Shown: positions 1 through 8,464, counted from the first letter of the stretch. The stretch: 14,768 bases of DNA from Anaerolineaceae bacterium (GCA_003542325.1 DPKV01000221.1:1-14768), one strand, 5' to 3'. Numbers and translations: made by a program. The notes: generated by a model not told the origin, from the sequence alone.

Positions 1-63
1 ATTCCGCTTCGCTCCAGGGGAAGGGCTTGGGTTAGGGTCTTTTATTGACCATTGCATGAAGAC
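1..63. repeat. Partial dispersed intergenic repeat, left copy
   Basis: This non-coding stretch resembles the right edge of the window. Both copies share the G-rich core ggggaagggct (17-27 here, 14720-14730 there), then short runs of G. After that comes a less repetitive tail in which 16 of 19 positions match (44-62 against 14747-14765). The match beyond the G-rich core argues for a real repeat family and not only shared composition. The copy is cut by the window edge, so its length and ends are unknown. No coding potential is seen. Confidence 0.5.
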
Positions 64-112
64 AACTCTTGGGTGTACTTTGCGATTCCCCTGCGAAAGA
101 GTTGCCTTTTTG
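63..112 (+). terminator. Hairpin with T-run, possible terminator of an upstream gene
   Basis: An 8-bp perfect stem (caactctt at 63-70 with aagagttg at 97-104) closes a 26-base loop and is followed by cctttttg. The T-run suggests a rho-independent terminator for a gene left of the window. The long loop makes it weaker than the other terminators here. It could instead belong to the adjoining repeat. Confidence 0.35.
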
Positions 113-140
113 TAAACCCCGAAGGAAAATACATTATAAT
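110..140 (+). promoter_or_regulatory. Likely promoter for the gmk-rhomboid unit
   Basis: A perfect TATAAT lies at 135-140, with TTGTAA at 110-115 as a possible -35 box. The 19-base spacer is slightly long. Transcription would start near 147, leaving a leader of about 68 bases before the guanylate kinase ATG. No riboswitch-like fold was recognised in that leader. Confidence 0.45.
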
Positions 141-214
141 CAAGCAGAAAATCGGGTATCCGGGATAAGCAAGCCCTCCTGAGCCCATCATCATTAATAT
201 CCAAGAATAAATCT

Positions 215-841
215 ATGACCCTGATTGATTTTGAATTAAAGAAACCTGAACGAAGTCCCTTGCTAATTGTTGTCTCCGGACCTTCCGGAATCGGCAAAGA
301 TACTGTCGTGCAGGGTTTAAAAGACCGTAAACTGCCTTTTCATTTCGTCATCACGGCCACCAGCCGCCCGCCCAGGCGGACCGAGGTGGATGGCCGGGAC
401 TATTTCTTTTATAGTCAGGAAAAATTTGAAGAGATGATCGCGTCCGGTGAATTCCTGGAACATGCCTGGGTCTATACCGCTTATAAAGGGGTCCCCAAAT
501 GGCAGGTCAGGGAAGCCCTCAGCACCGGCGAAGATGTGGTCATGCGGCTCGATTTCCAGGGCGCAAAAACCGTTCGCGAGCTTTGCCCGGATGCCATCCT
601 GATCTTCCTCACGGCCAACAGTAAAGATGAATGGCTGGGACGCCTCAGAGACCGCCGGAGCGAGACGGAAGAAGAATTGGCTGTCCGGATCCAAACCGCA
701 AAAGCGGAATATGAGAGTCTGGGTATCTTCGATTACATTGTATTGAATGAGGCAGATCACCTGGACCGGACTCTGGACGTCATTGAAAGCATCATTGAAG
801 CGGAACACCACCGTGTCAACCCCCGAAAAGTGACTTTATGA
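215..841 (+). CDS. gmk: Guanylate kinase (divergent active-site residues)
   Basis: This is a cytoplasmic nucleotide kinase that would phosphorylate GMP (or dGMP) to GDP with ATP, in purine nucleotide synthesis. Its 208 residues match the usual family length of about 200. Visible motifs are the P-loop GPSGIGKDT (22-30), the GMP-binding segment SRPPR...EVDGRDYFF (50-65), GEFLEHAWVYTAYKGVP (78-94), LDFQGA (112-117), the lid RLRDRR (143-148) and a FDYIVLNEAD end-of-domain motif (172-181). Three points are odd. The Ser/Thr normally after the P-loop lysine is Asp29. In the usual YYG(T/S) GMP-binding motif, the second Tyr is Lys91 and the Thr/Ser is Val93. The fold assignment is secure. Normal GMP kinase activity is probable but not proven by the sequence. 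The ribosome binding site before ATG 215 is weak. The gene overlaps the next one by ATGA, so the two are probably co-transcribed. Confidence 0.9.
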   Translation: MTLIDFELKKPERSPLLIVVSGPSGIGKDTVVQGLKDRKLPFHFVITATSRPPRRTEVDGRDYFFYSQEKFEEMIASGEFLEHAWVYTAYKGVPKWQVREALSTGEDVVMRLDFQGAKTVRELCPDAILIFLTANSKDEWLGRLRDRRSETEEELAVRIQTAKAEYESLGIFDYIVLNEADHLDRTLDVIESIIEAEHHRVNPRKVTL

Positions 842-1599
842 GTGAACAACCTGAAACCCCCACAAACGAAGCCCCGCGCGAACCCGTTACCGTTAAAATG
901 CCGGGGCGAAAACCGATCGTTACTTATCTATTAGTCGGAATCACCTCTCTCATTTTCGTGATCCAGTACCTTACCCAGAATACATTTGGTTATGACCTGC
1001 TCTTCGTCCTTGGCGGCAAGATCAACGACGCAATTATTGCAGGCCAGGTTTGGCGTTTGATCACCCCCGTTTTACTGCACGGCTCCTTCCTCCACCTCGT
1101 TATGAACATGTATGCCCTGTATATTATTGGGCGCAGATTGGAACGATTTTATGGAGGCGGGAAATTCCTGCTCTTATACCTGCTCTCAGCCTATGCCGGG
1201 AATGTGCTTTCCTTTGTGCTGACCCCAAACGCGTCCCTGGGCGCTTCCACGGCGATCTTTGGTCTGTTTGCAGCGGAAGGCATCTTCATCCTGCAGAACA
1301 GAAAACTCTTTGGACCGGCGCGATCCCGCCAGATGATAACAAACCTGGTCATGATCCTCGCCATCAACCTGATTTACGGCTTCATGCCAAACAGTTCTGT
1401 GGACATCATGGGGCATATTGGCGGTCTGCTGGGCGGCGTTTTCTTTGCCTGGAAAGGCGGCCCGGTCCTCAGCCTCACCGGTGCGCCGCCACTTTTTGAG
1501 GTGAAAGACATCCGGAAGACCGCCGAGATGTGGCTGGCTGCTGTGGTCGTCCTGATTGGTTTCACCGTCATTGCCCTGATCCCTTTCGTGACAGGATAG
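838..1599 (+). CDS. Rhomboid-family intramembrane serine protease
   Basis: This 253-residue polytopic membrane protein would cleave transmembrane substrates within the bilayer. The catalytic dyad is visible as Ser137 in GASTAIFG (135-142) and His193 in MGHIGGLLGG (191-200). The HxxxN motif is H86-N90 in HLVMN, and the conserved WR before it is W72-R73. About six hydrophobic segments lie between residue 28 and 204, and a seventh at 232-251 follows a short soluble loop (about 206-230), giving a 6+1 layout. The first 25 residues are hydrophilic and rich in Pro and Glu, a probable cytosolic tail. Many family members have GxSG at the active site; here Thr138 replaces the second Gly. The start ATG overlaps the guanylate kinase stop, which implies translational coupling, and a terminator follows the gene. 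The substrate is unknown. Confidence 0.9.
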   Translation: MSEQPETPTNEAPREPVTVKMPGRKPIVTYLLVGITSLIFVIQYLTQNTFGYDLLFVLGGKINDAIIAGQVWRLITPVLLHGSFLHLVMNMYALYIIGRRLERFYGGGKFLLLYLLSAYAGNVLSFVLTPNASLGASTAIFGLFAAEGIFILQNRKLFGPARSRQMITNLVMILAINLIYGFMPNSSVDIMGHIGGLLGGVFFAWKGGPVLSLTGAPPLFEVKDIRKTAEMWLAAVVVLIGFTVIALIPFVTG

Positions 1600-1634
1600 T
1601 TAGCGCGATCCTGCCCCCCATTATTGACATCTTT

Positions 1635-1668
1635 AGGCTGCCGGAGTTCGATAACCGGCAGCCTTTTT
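1635..1668 (+). terminator. Rho-independent terminator after the rhomboid gene
   Basis: A perfect 9-bp GC-rich stem (ggctgccgg at 1636-1644 with ccggcagcc at 1655-1663), extended by one A-T pair, has a 10-base loop and runs directly into five Ts. It ends the gmk-rhomboid unit. The convergent alpha-2-macroglobulin gene stops only 11 bases to the right, at 1679. Read on the minus strand the same hairpin lacks a good T-run, so it is a weaker terminator in that direction. Confidence 0.85.
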
Positions 1669-1678
1669 ATGTTCCGAT

Positions 1679-4600
1679 TTACTCAATCGTAAACAGAAAA
1701 CCGGCAGAGGTGCCCTGGACTTCGGGGAAGAAGTATTGCCAGGCATGGGCCGGGATGACCTGGAATTCACCTCTCAGATAAGGCAGCAGGTGATAGGTTA
1801 ACGTGTACGTCCCTGCAGGTACAACATCAGCCGTCCAGAGCACATGGTCATCGTAGATTTGGGGATCATTGAATATCCACCAACCCCAGCCATCCAAAAA
1901 AGGTGAAATGGGGTCGTAATCACGGGTGAAATCATCCACAACCGTTTGAGAGGTCAGGAGATTGGGGTCGATCACCTCCGCACCGGCTGGAATGGTATCT
2001 TCCACCATCAGGTTGTACATTGTATTGGGAACATTGACCGTCAGGACAACCGTAATCATCTGGGAAGGATCGTTCGGATATAGCGTAATCGAGTCAATCG
2101 GAACACAATCCTCTCCCCGGCAATCTTCACCGGAAAGGTAATAAGCCCGGGAAAGACTGATCCCTTTATTGACCGGTTCGGCAGTCTCCGCCAGTTGATA
2201 GGTCTCCAGGTCCACCCTATAATAAAGCGTCCCTGCGCCTTCACTCCGCTCAATCTGCAGGGCATTCGGTGAATCAGGGTACAGGTCGCTGATCTCTGTA
2301 ACCGACCTGACCGGGGTCAATTGGTCCGCACCTTCAGCGGTTCCGGAGGCAATCAGGGTGTCATTCAAGGTCGCGCTGAAATCAAAGTCGGCCTGAAAAT
2401 CGCCGGTACCTTTTAGGGCCGCTGTTATGGCCATCAAAGACCAGGTCGTTTCAAAGCTGGATGACCAGACGTTGTCAGGCTGCCGGTGGGCAAGCAGATA
2501 TCGCAAGGCCATCGTGAGGCTGGTTGAAGCCGGATCGAGCTGTGCCAGGGCGTAAATGCTAACGGCCGTCGTGTAGATCGGGGTTCCCGGCAGCAGCCAG
2601 GATCCGCTTCCGCTTTCCCAATGGACGCCGGTGGCAGACCGGATGGCACGGGCTTCAAGATCAGCCAGCAACGTGTTCACCTGTGAAGTCGAGTCACCCG
2701 ATTCGTGGATGGCAAGCGCCAGCAGCGCCTCGGCCCAGGGACTCAGCTCTGAACGCCGGGCATACAGTCCTTCCATGTGATCGGTCAATTCGACCCCATC
2801 TTCCCTCATGGCGTAGACCTGGAATGCAAGCCGATCCAACTGCCAGGCTGCATTGATCCTGCCGGGTTCGTTTAGATTCTCGACCAGGTATTCCACCGTC
2901 CGTTCGATGATAAAACCATTCACATCCAAACCCGCATCCATGGCCTGGTGCAGGCCCAGAAGAACATACGCCGTGATAAACGGGTCAGAGCTAAGAATGC
3001 TGTCCGGCCACCAGGACCAACCCCCATCATAGTTCTGTGTATCAACCAACTGGCGGATACCGGCCGTTATCAGGCCTTCCAAATCCGTCTCCAGTTGAGG
3101 AGATTCGATCTCCAGGTCCCGAAGTGCGACGTAAGTATTGAGGTTTGCCAGGAGTCGTGAAAGGACGGAGACCGTATCCGCGGCATCATCCATGTCCAAT
3201 GCCTCCAGACTGGTCACCAGGGTGGAGGTCAAATTGGGAGTCAATTCAACGGTCAAAGCCCCGGCGGAGGGGTCCACCGAAACGGGAAGGCTGACCAATT
3301 CCAACCGCCCGCCTTCGTCTGCAAGGTAACCGGACGTACTGAAGGTCTGCGGCATGGTATACCGGAGCACCTGAAGGTCTCCCCAGGTCGGACGGCTCGC
3401 ATCGGCTAAGTCCCCGGATTTCGCCTGGAAGACCAGGTCAGCGGAGTCTCCACTTCCAACCGTAATCCACCAAGCCACCCGGATGCTGTCACCGGCTGAA
3501 ATGGATACGGTTTGGGTCATCTCGGTTGATTCCGACAGCGAAAATCCGTTTCCTTGCAATGATACGTCTACGGACAGATCGTCCATGGTGTTGTTGTACA
3601 CCATCGCGGCCATCTGGACCCGGTCTCCTTCAACAAGGAAACGCGGCGTCACCGGTTGGATCATCAAGGCTTTCTGCGTCACGATCTCCGCTTCCGCCTG
3701 ACCCACCTGATAGGCTTTGGTCAGGCCGCGGACATCCACCACCCAGGTGGTCAAAGAATCCGGTAAGGGAATTTCCAACCGGGCTGTGCCATCCACACCG
3801 GTGACTACATCAGCCAGCCAGAGCGCGGTATCGGGAAAATCTTCCCGGATGGTTTCATAAGCCGCACCGTCGCCGCCGCCACCCCCCAGGCCTCCGTCCA
3901 TGCTCGCCAAAGCCAATTGGGCGGCATAAGTGCTGAGGGCGATGCTGGTTTGTACGGACAGTGGCCGGTTCCCATAAAGAGCTTCCAAAATGGTCTCACT
4001 GTTGGGATCAGCCAGCGCCAGGACGGCTTTGTCAATCACTGCCACGGAGAACTCTCCCTGCATCGGATTCCCTTCCGAATCCAGGATCGTCAATGTCACT
4101 CCAACGGTCTTGCCCGGTTCTGTTGTTGTGGGATTCACCTCAAGGGTGACATCCAACGTCTCATGGATCGGCGAAACGTGGAGGTCAACCACGCCCTGCC
4201 GGTAGTCCGGATCGCCGTTTTCCGTAAATCCCAGCAAGACAACCGAAACATACACATTCGGGACTGATTCATCCGTCAGGGGAATTTCAATGGTATACCC
4301 TGCACCGGTAATATCCACAACCCGCGATGACATGACTTCTCCGCGTTCCACCGTGATCAAGGCTTTAACATCATTGGAGAAGGGATTGGGCAAAAATACA
4401 GCCGCAACCTGGCCGGCCTGATAGGTGTCCGCGTCCGGGGTCAATTTGATCTGATTCTGAGACTGTTTGGGCCAAATGGCGCCGGATGACCCGGAAACCC
4501 ACACCAAAACCTGGGTGACCGCATTTCCACTCCGTAAAGTCAGCCGGTAGGTCCCGGGTGTCTCAGGTGTGAACGAGAGGCGCGCTTTGCCATCCGACCC

Positions 4601-7600
4601 GGTGACGGGGCTGGCCGAAGCCACAAACCCGGTTTTTTCCACATACCGATAGGGCTGTTCGGGACTGCTCGTCTCCTCAAGTTCCCATTCGATGGTCTCG
4701 AAGACCGCCTGCAGGGATTTTCCTCCCACAGGCTCGCCTTCCCAATCCACCGTTTGAATGGCAAATTCAAACGGCGCTTCGGCAATCCCGTAATAAACAT
4801 CCGTCTGGACACCGATATAAAAATCTTCCGGGTGAACCACGGTTGAATCACGGTAACTGACCGTGAAACCGGTTTCATCAGCCACGGTAACCTCAAGCGT
4901 GTATTCCTGAGAACTGCCCGGTGTGACATCATCCAGCGCCAGGTCAGCATTTGTGAGGGTCAGGCCGGCCTGTCCCTGCGCGTCCGTCTCACCGCTGCCG
5001 GACGCCACGACCTCTCCATAGGGAGAATATCCCCAATTGGAATAAGACAGCCAGTTTGTATCCTCAGGACCCGTCCGGTATCCTGGAAGATAGAAGGTGT
5101 TGTTTGCCCGATACAAGGCCCAGGAGAACGTAAGGCCGGATGCCGGGACGCCAAAGTAATAATCCGCCCGGATTTCGGCCAGGAGTGTTTCTCCAGCTAA
5201 AAGTTCTTCCGGTGAAAGCTCAACCGCCACTTCAATATCCGGTTTCCGGTACGCCGCCACATCAAAATAGAGCGACTTCAACACGTCCTCTCCATCGGCC
5301 ACGTCGATCCAATAGTAACCGGGTGAGGCGTCCTCAGACAGGGTAACGGAACCTTCCACGGTGCCATAGTCTGAGAGGGTCAGCACTTTTTTGTACAAAG
5401 TCACCGGCATCCCGGACATCCCCGGGTCGCCATATACGATAACGCTGACGGATTCCAGGTCTGACTCAACCGGTAAACCATTATCCCGGTTGAATACAGC
5501 GGCCTTGAAATAGATCGTATCGCCGGGACGATAAATGGGACGGTCGGTGTAGATATAGACGTCCGTCTCAGCCGGGAGGGTGTCAATACTGATCCCCTGT
5601 TCATAAAGGGCATAGCGTTGGGTCCAACCGGAAATCGAGAACGTAAAATTCTCATCCCCAGGCTCGCCGGAGACGGCATAGAATCCCGAATAATAATCTG
5701 TAAACCGGTCAAATTCACCGGTAAAAAGGCCATCCGAATCGGTACTGCCCCGGGTCAACAACTCCCCTTCAGTGGTGTAAATTGCAACCGTTGCCTCTTC
5801 CACGGGTGAAAAATCATCCAACCGGGTCGCCCACACCAACGCCTGTTCGGGCGAGACCTTCAGCACAAGATGGTTTTCGCTGACCACTAAGAATAATTTC
5901 TGATAGCGGTTGTAGGCAGCATCCGTGATGTCCGGTGAGGAAACGCCCAGGAAGTACACGCCGGGTGAAAGCGAATTCCCCTGGTAGGTCAGCGGCACGG
6001 TGATGATCTGGCTCTTGTTGGGGGTGAGGTTCAGGTTTTGAGTGGAAACTTCCATGCTTTCCGGCATGTAAACCTGGCGGTAGTCGTAATTCTCCGGGTG
6101 CATCAGGGTTTCCAGATCGTCCAGACTGATGGGAGAGATCTCCAGCGTCAATGTGTTAATATTGGTAGCCTGTAAAGCCAGTTCGGAAGCCTCGGCCGGG
6201 ATGAAGACCAGGTTATTGTACGTCTCACCGGTGATAATGCTCAAACTGGCCTGGGCCGGCGGGGTGGCAAAGTTATAGGTGCTGGATTCGCCCAGTGCCC
6301 CGCCCCAGATATCCTTCAACCCGGCAGCCAGGGTGACCGCATAGCGGGTTTCCGGCTCAAAATAACCGGATATTGAGAGTGCTTTATCGTCATCGCTCAA
6401 ATACAGGTTCGCAGCGCTGACATCAGGGGTGACGGTAATGAAATCCTGATAGCTATCCCGATCCAGCGGCGTGGTGAAAAAAAGACGGTATTGACCGTAG
6501 TTGGCATAATAACTTTCAAATTCAGCGGTTTGATAGGGATCAGTTGAAAAGGCGGGTTCAGCTTGTCGGACAGTGTCAATGGTCGTTCCCAAAGCCAGCC
6601 CGCCATAGGATTCCGCTCCTGCACCCAGCCGAATGGCGTAACTGGCCTCTCGGGTTAGCAAGGATTCGGGGATAAAGGACATCGTCTTCCAATCCTCATC
6701 CCACTCAAAAGCGCCAGCCACGGCGATGCCGGTGGGCCCGATCATTGAAAAATGGTCTTCCACGCTCTCCGCATTCATGCGGATATTGAACCGGATTTCC
6801 ACCGGTCCTTCCAGACCGATTCTCTCGCCAGGCAGCGGCAGAACGCTCAGCACCTGTGGAGTGGTCGTTGAAAATGCATAGCTCAACGTTTCCGCGGCGC
6901 TCATCTCAGCGCCGCTGGTGCTTTGGAGTTCCTCGTTCAGATGGAGGGTGTAAGTCGTCCCCCCATTCATGGAAGGTTCCGGATAATAGATATAAGTGCT
7001 GGTGTTCAACCAGTATCCCTCACCGGGGACCTCAGGGGTAAGCGTAAAGGCCGGTGCAGCTTCTGCTTCTCCCCCCAGCTGGACAACAGGCTGGTTAAAG
7101 GATGTAAAGATGGCGCTTTCAGGATCGACTTCTTCCGTGCCTTCGGCCGGGACAACCTGAACCACCCGCAGGTCACTGGTGGTCGTGAACCGCAGTTCAA
7201 TGGCTTCCTGCAAGGGCTGACGGTTGGCGGCCTGGGCGCTTGTGCCGATCGTCAGGGTCAACACTGTGTCGGCGCTGATGGGTTGATCGGGCGTAAAAAT
7301 CAGGGTCCGGTCGTCCTCCCAGGTGAAACTGCCATCCAGAGAAGGAGCGAATTGAAGCGCGGCCTCAACCGAATCCGCATCCATATCCTGATTGAAATAC
7401 AAGGTGATCGGCTGCTGTAAAGCGATAATACTCCCCTCCAACGGGGAAACTTCAACGAGGGCCGGCGGGAGGTCTGTGCGGGGATTGACCCGGGGTTCTT
7501 CGGTTACCTTGCTTTCCTCATCGGACTCATCCGGTGAAGGCTGCCAGGGAAGACTGCACCCCCCGATCATGCTGGAAATGATAATCAGTGTCAACAAGGT

Positions 7601-7645
7601 TTGAATCCACCTGTTTGCAATTCCAGGAAATTTTTTTGTGTTCAT
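1679..7645 (-). CDS. Alpha-2-macroglobulin-like surface lipoprotein without a thioester
   Basis: This is a 1988-residue exported lipoprotein of the bacterial alpha-2-macroglobulin family, whose known members trap proteases. The N-terminus has a basic stretch, a hydrophobic core and a lipobox IGGC with Cys30, then an acidic linker. Four SbsA/Big_5-like Ig domains follow (about 59-155, 156-261, 262-368, 370-463). Next come macroglobulin domains, including the MG2-type signature YTDRPIYRPGDTIYF near 695. The VAVIDKAVLAL segment (about 1200), a glycine-rich stretch GGLGGGGGDG (about 1249, in the bait-region position) and the conserved LPDSLTTWVVDVRG block (about 1300) follow. A toroid-like domain with YDGGWSWWPD (about 1537-1546) lies towards the C-terminus. 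Where CxEQ thioesters occur in this family, the sequence reads LDMDDAADT (about 1482-1490), so no thioester can form. The only Cys seen besides Cys30 are 1842 and 1847. The protein is longer than the E. coli homologues YfhM and YfaS, and no pbpC neighbour is present. The ATG has a good GAGGAGA site. Confidence 0.9.
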   Translation of the reverse strand: MNTKKFPGIANRWIQTLLTLIIISSMIGGCSLPWQPSPDESDEESKVTEEPRVNPRTDLPPALVEVSPLEGSIIALQQPITLYFNQDMDADSVEAALQFAPSLDGSFTWEDDRTLIFTPDQPISADTVLTLTIGTSAQAANRQPLQEAIELRFTTTSDLRVVQVVPAEGTEEVDPESAIFTSFNQPVVQLGGEAEAAPAFTLTPEVPGEGYWLNTSTYIYYPEPSMNGGTTYTLHLNEELQSTSGAEMSAAETLSYAFSTTTPQVLSVLPLPGERIGLEGPVEIRFNIRMNAESVEDHFSMIGPTGIAVAGAFEWDEDWKTMSFIPESLLTREASYAIRLGAGAESYGGLALGTTIDTVRQAEPAFSTDPYQTAEFESYYANYGQYRLFFTTPLDRDSYQDFITVTPDVSAANLYLSDDDKALSISGYFEPETRYAVTLAAGLKDIWGGALGESSTYNFATPPAQASLSIITGETYNNLVFIPAEASELALQATNINTLTLEISPISLDDLETLMHPENYDYRQVYMPESMEVSTQNLNLTPNKSQIITVPLTYQGNSLSPGVYFLGVSSPDITDAAYNRYQKLFLVVSENHLVLKVSPEQALVWATRLDDFSPVEEATVAIYTTEGELLTRGSTDSDGLFTGEFDRFTDYYSGFYAVSGEPGDENFTFSISGWTQRYALYEQGISIDTLPAETDVYIYTDRPIYRPGDTIYFKAAVFNRDNGLPVESDLESVSVIVYGDPGMSGMPVTLYKKVLTLSDYGTVEGSVTLSEDASPGYYWIDVADGEDVLKSLYFDVAAYRKPDIEVAVELSPEELLAGETLLAEIRADYYFGVPASGLTFSWALYRANNTFYLPGYRTGPEDTNWLSYSNWGYSPYGEVVASGSGETDAQGQAGLTLTNADLALDDVTPGSSQEYTLEVTVADETGFTVSYRDSTVVHPEDFYIGVQTDVYYGIAEAPFEFAIQTVDWEGEPVGGKSLQAVFETIEWELEETSSPEQPYRYVEKTGFVASASPVTGSDGKARLSFTPETPGTYRLTLRSGNAVTQVLVWVSGSSGAIWPKQSQNQIKLTPDADTYQAGQVAAVFLPNPFSNDVKALITVERGEVMSSRVVDITGAGYTIEIPLTDESVPNVYVSVVLLGFTENGDPDYRQGVVDLHVSPIHETLDVTLEVNPTTTEPGKTVGVTLTILDSEGNPMQGEFSVAVIDKAVLALADPNSETILEALYGNRPLSVQTSIALSTYAAQLALASMDGGLGGGGGDGAAYETIREDFPDTALWLADVVTGVDGTARLEIPLPDSLTTWVVDVRGLTKAYQVGQAEAEIVTQKALMIQPVTPRFLVEGDRVQMAAMVYNNTMDDLSVDVSLQGNGFSLSESTEMTQTVSISAGDSIRVAWWITVGSGDSADLVFQAKSGDLADASRPTWGDLQVLRYTMPQTFSTSGYLADEGGRLELVSLPVSVDPSAGALTVELTPNLTSTLVTSLEALDMDDAADTVSVLSRLLANLNTYVALRDLEIESPQLETDLEGLITAGIRQLVDTQNYDGGWSWWPDSILSSDPFITAYVLLGLHQAMDAGLDVNGFIIERTVEYLVENLNEPGRINAAWQLDRLAFQVYAMREDGVELTDHMEGLYARRSELSPWAEALLALAIHESGDSTSQVNTLLADLEARAIRSATGVHWESGSGSWLLPGTPIYTTAVSIYALAQLDPASTSLTMALRYLLAHRQPDNVWSSSFETTWSLMAITAALKGTGDFQADFDFSATLNDTLIASGTAEGADQLTPVRSVTEISDLYPDSPNALQIERSEGAGTLYYRVDLETYQLAETAEPVNKGISLSRAYYLSGEDCRGEDCVPIDSITLYPNDPSQMITVVLTVNVPNTMYNLMVEDTIPAGAEVIDPNLLTSQTVVDDFTRDYDPISPFLDGWGWWIFNDPQIYDDHVLWTADVVPAGTYTLTYHLLPYLRGEFQVIPAHAWQYFFPEVQGTSAGFLFTIE

Positions 7646-7650
7646 CGCCG

Positions 7651-7657
7651 TCTCCTC
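7651..7657 (-). promoter_or_regulatory. Ribosome binding site of the macroglobulin gene
   Basis: On the minus strand this reads GAGGAGA, five bases before ATG 7645. It supports that start, which also gives a complete lipoprotein signal peptide. Confidence 0.8.
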
Positions 7658-7739
7658 AATAAGATGCGAAATTTGCGCCCCTGCTAATTTGACGTATAAA
7701 CGCCCTGCCGGGTTCCACGATGGAAGGGGTCTTATTCCT

Positions 7740-7745
7740 ATTATA
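7740..7745 (-). promoter_or_regulatory. Possible -10 box for the macroglobulin gene
   Basis: A perfect TATAAT on the minus strand lies about 95 bases upstream of ATG 7645 in the 126-base gap after the HAD gene. No convincing -35 box is seen at the usual distance, so this is tentative. No clear terminator separates it from the HAD gene, and read-through transcription is possible. Confidence 0.35.
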
Positions 7746-7771
7746 TGTGAGAATGGATTAACAGATGGGTA

Positions 7772-8431
7772 TTATTGCGGAAATAGTCGATCCAGACATT
7801 CCTGAAGAGGCAAGGTGAAATCGTCCACGGTCTCATCCGCCTGGCCCAGCCTGGAGGCCGGATTGGTCGAGGTTAACGCGATGCACTTCATTCCCGCTCG
7901 TTTCGCCGCATTAATCCCCGGGATGGAATCCTCAACCACCAGACAATGATCCGGTGACACCCCGACAGCCTTTGCAGCCACCAGGAAGACATCCGGTTCC
8001 GGCTTGGCCGGCAGTTCTGCGCCTGAAACCACTTGAGTGAAATAGGAGGATATGCCAAAGGCATCCGCCATAACCTTGATATTCTCAAGAGAACCCGAGG
8101 AAGCAATGGCCTGACGGATACCCAGAGATTGCGCTGTCTTCAGCCAGGATTCGACACCCGGGAACACTCGGGATTCAGAAGGAGCCATTTCTCTGAACAG
8201 GACCTCTTTTTCAAAGATCATTTCATTTGCCAGCTCAGGATCCGGCTCATACCCCAGATAAATGGGCAGGATGGAAGCATTATTTCGACCGAAATGTTCG
8301 TTAAAAAGCCCTTCAGTAAGGTCAAATCCATGTTGCCTGAGGACATCCCGCCAGCTAATATAGTGACAGGTTTTTGTGTCAAGAATAGTTCCATCCATAT
8401 CCCACAGGATAGCCAGACAATGATAATACAA
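7772..8431 (-). CDS. HAD-superfamily phosphatase/phosphomutase (beta-phosphoglucomutase-like)
   Basis: This is a 219-residue soluble haloacid-dehalogenase hydrolase. The four motifs are present: DMDGT with nucleophile Asp11 and acid/base Asp13, IASSGS (about 109-114), KPEPDVF with the conserved Lys (about 142-148), and VVEDSIPGINAAKRAGM with the metal-binding Asp (about 164-180). A helical cap lies between motifs I and II. The pattern fits the beta-phosphoglucomutase / sugar-phosphate phosphatase / phosphonatase subgroup, and the substrate cannot be read from sequence. The start is TTG: the only nearby in-frame ATG is residue 12, inside the catalytic motif, and a strong AGGAGA site sits seven bases upstream of the TTG. 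The gene is divergent from the three-gene unit at 8583 and upstream of the macroglobulin gene on the same strand. A functional link to either is not evident. Confidence 0.88.
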   Translation of the reverse strand: MYYHCLAILWDMDGTILDTKTCHYISWRDVLRQHGFDLTEGLFNEHFGRNNASILPIYLGYEPDPELANEMIFEKEVLFREMAPSESRVFPGVESWLKTAQSLGIRQAIASSGSLENIKVMADAFGISSYFTQVVSGAELPAKPEPDVFLVAAKAVGVSPDHCLVVEDSIPGINAAKRAGMKCIALTSTNPASRLGQADETVDDFTLPLQECLDRLFPQ

Positions 8432-8437
8432 ACCAGT

Positions 8438-8446
8438 ATCTCCTTT
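8438..8446 (-). promoter_or_regulatory. Strong ribosome binding site that fixes the TTG start of the HAD gene
   Basis: The minus strand reads AAAGGAGAT here, with the AGGAGA core seven bases from TTG 8431-8429. It decides the start, since no ATG lies before catalytic motif I. Confidence 0.8.
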
Positions 8447-8458
8447 TTCAAACGCTTT

Positions 8459-8464
8459 ATTATA
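8459..8464 (-). promoter_or_regulatory. Possible -10 box for the HAD gene
   Basis: A perfect TATAAT on the minus strand lies about 28 bases before the TTG start, so transcription would begin shortly before the ribosome binding site. No good -35 match was found. It sits in the 151-base divergent region shared with the gene at 8583. Confidence 0.4.

Noticed and set aside
3850..3905. Glycine-rich codon run in the macroglobulin gene as a possible frameshift or slippage site
   Set aside because: The reading frame continues unbroken through conserved macroglobulin motifs on both sides, so there is no sign of a frameshift.
6923..7420. Plus-strand open frame of 165 codons opposite the macroglobulin N-terminus
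   Set aside because: The real gene there has a lipobox and repeated Ig domains. The opposite frame has no domain pattern.
7707..7735. Small inverted repeat ttcca/tggaa in the gap between the HAD and macroglobulin genes, considered as a HAD terminator
   Set aside because: It has a 5-bp stem with three-base loop and no T-run on the minus strand, too weak to call.
8218..8451. Alternative minus-strand frame starting MKKEILVCIIIVW near the HAD start, which looks like a small membrane peptide
   Set aside because: It overlaps the HAD gene out of frame. Its ATG lies inside the HAD ribosome binding site region, and only the first 17 residues are hydrophobic. The HAD motifs explain the region better.
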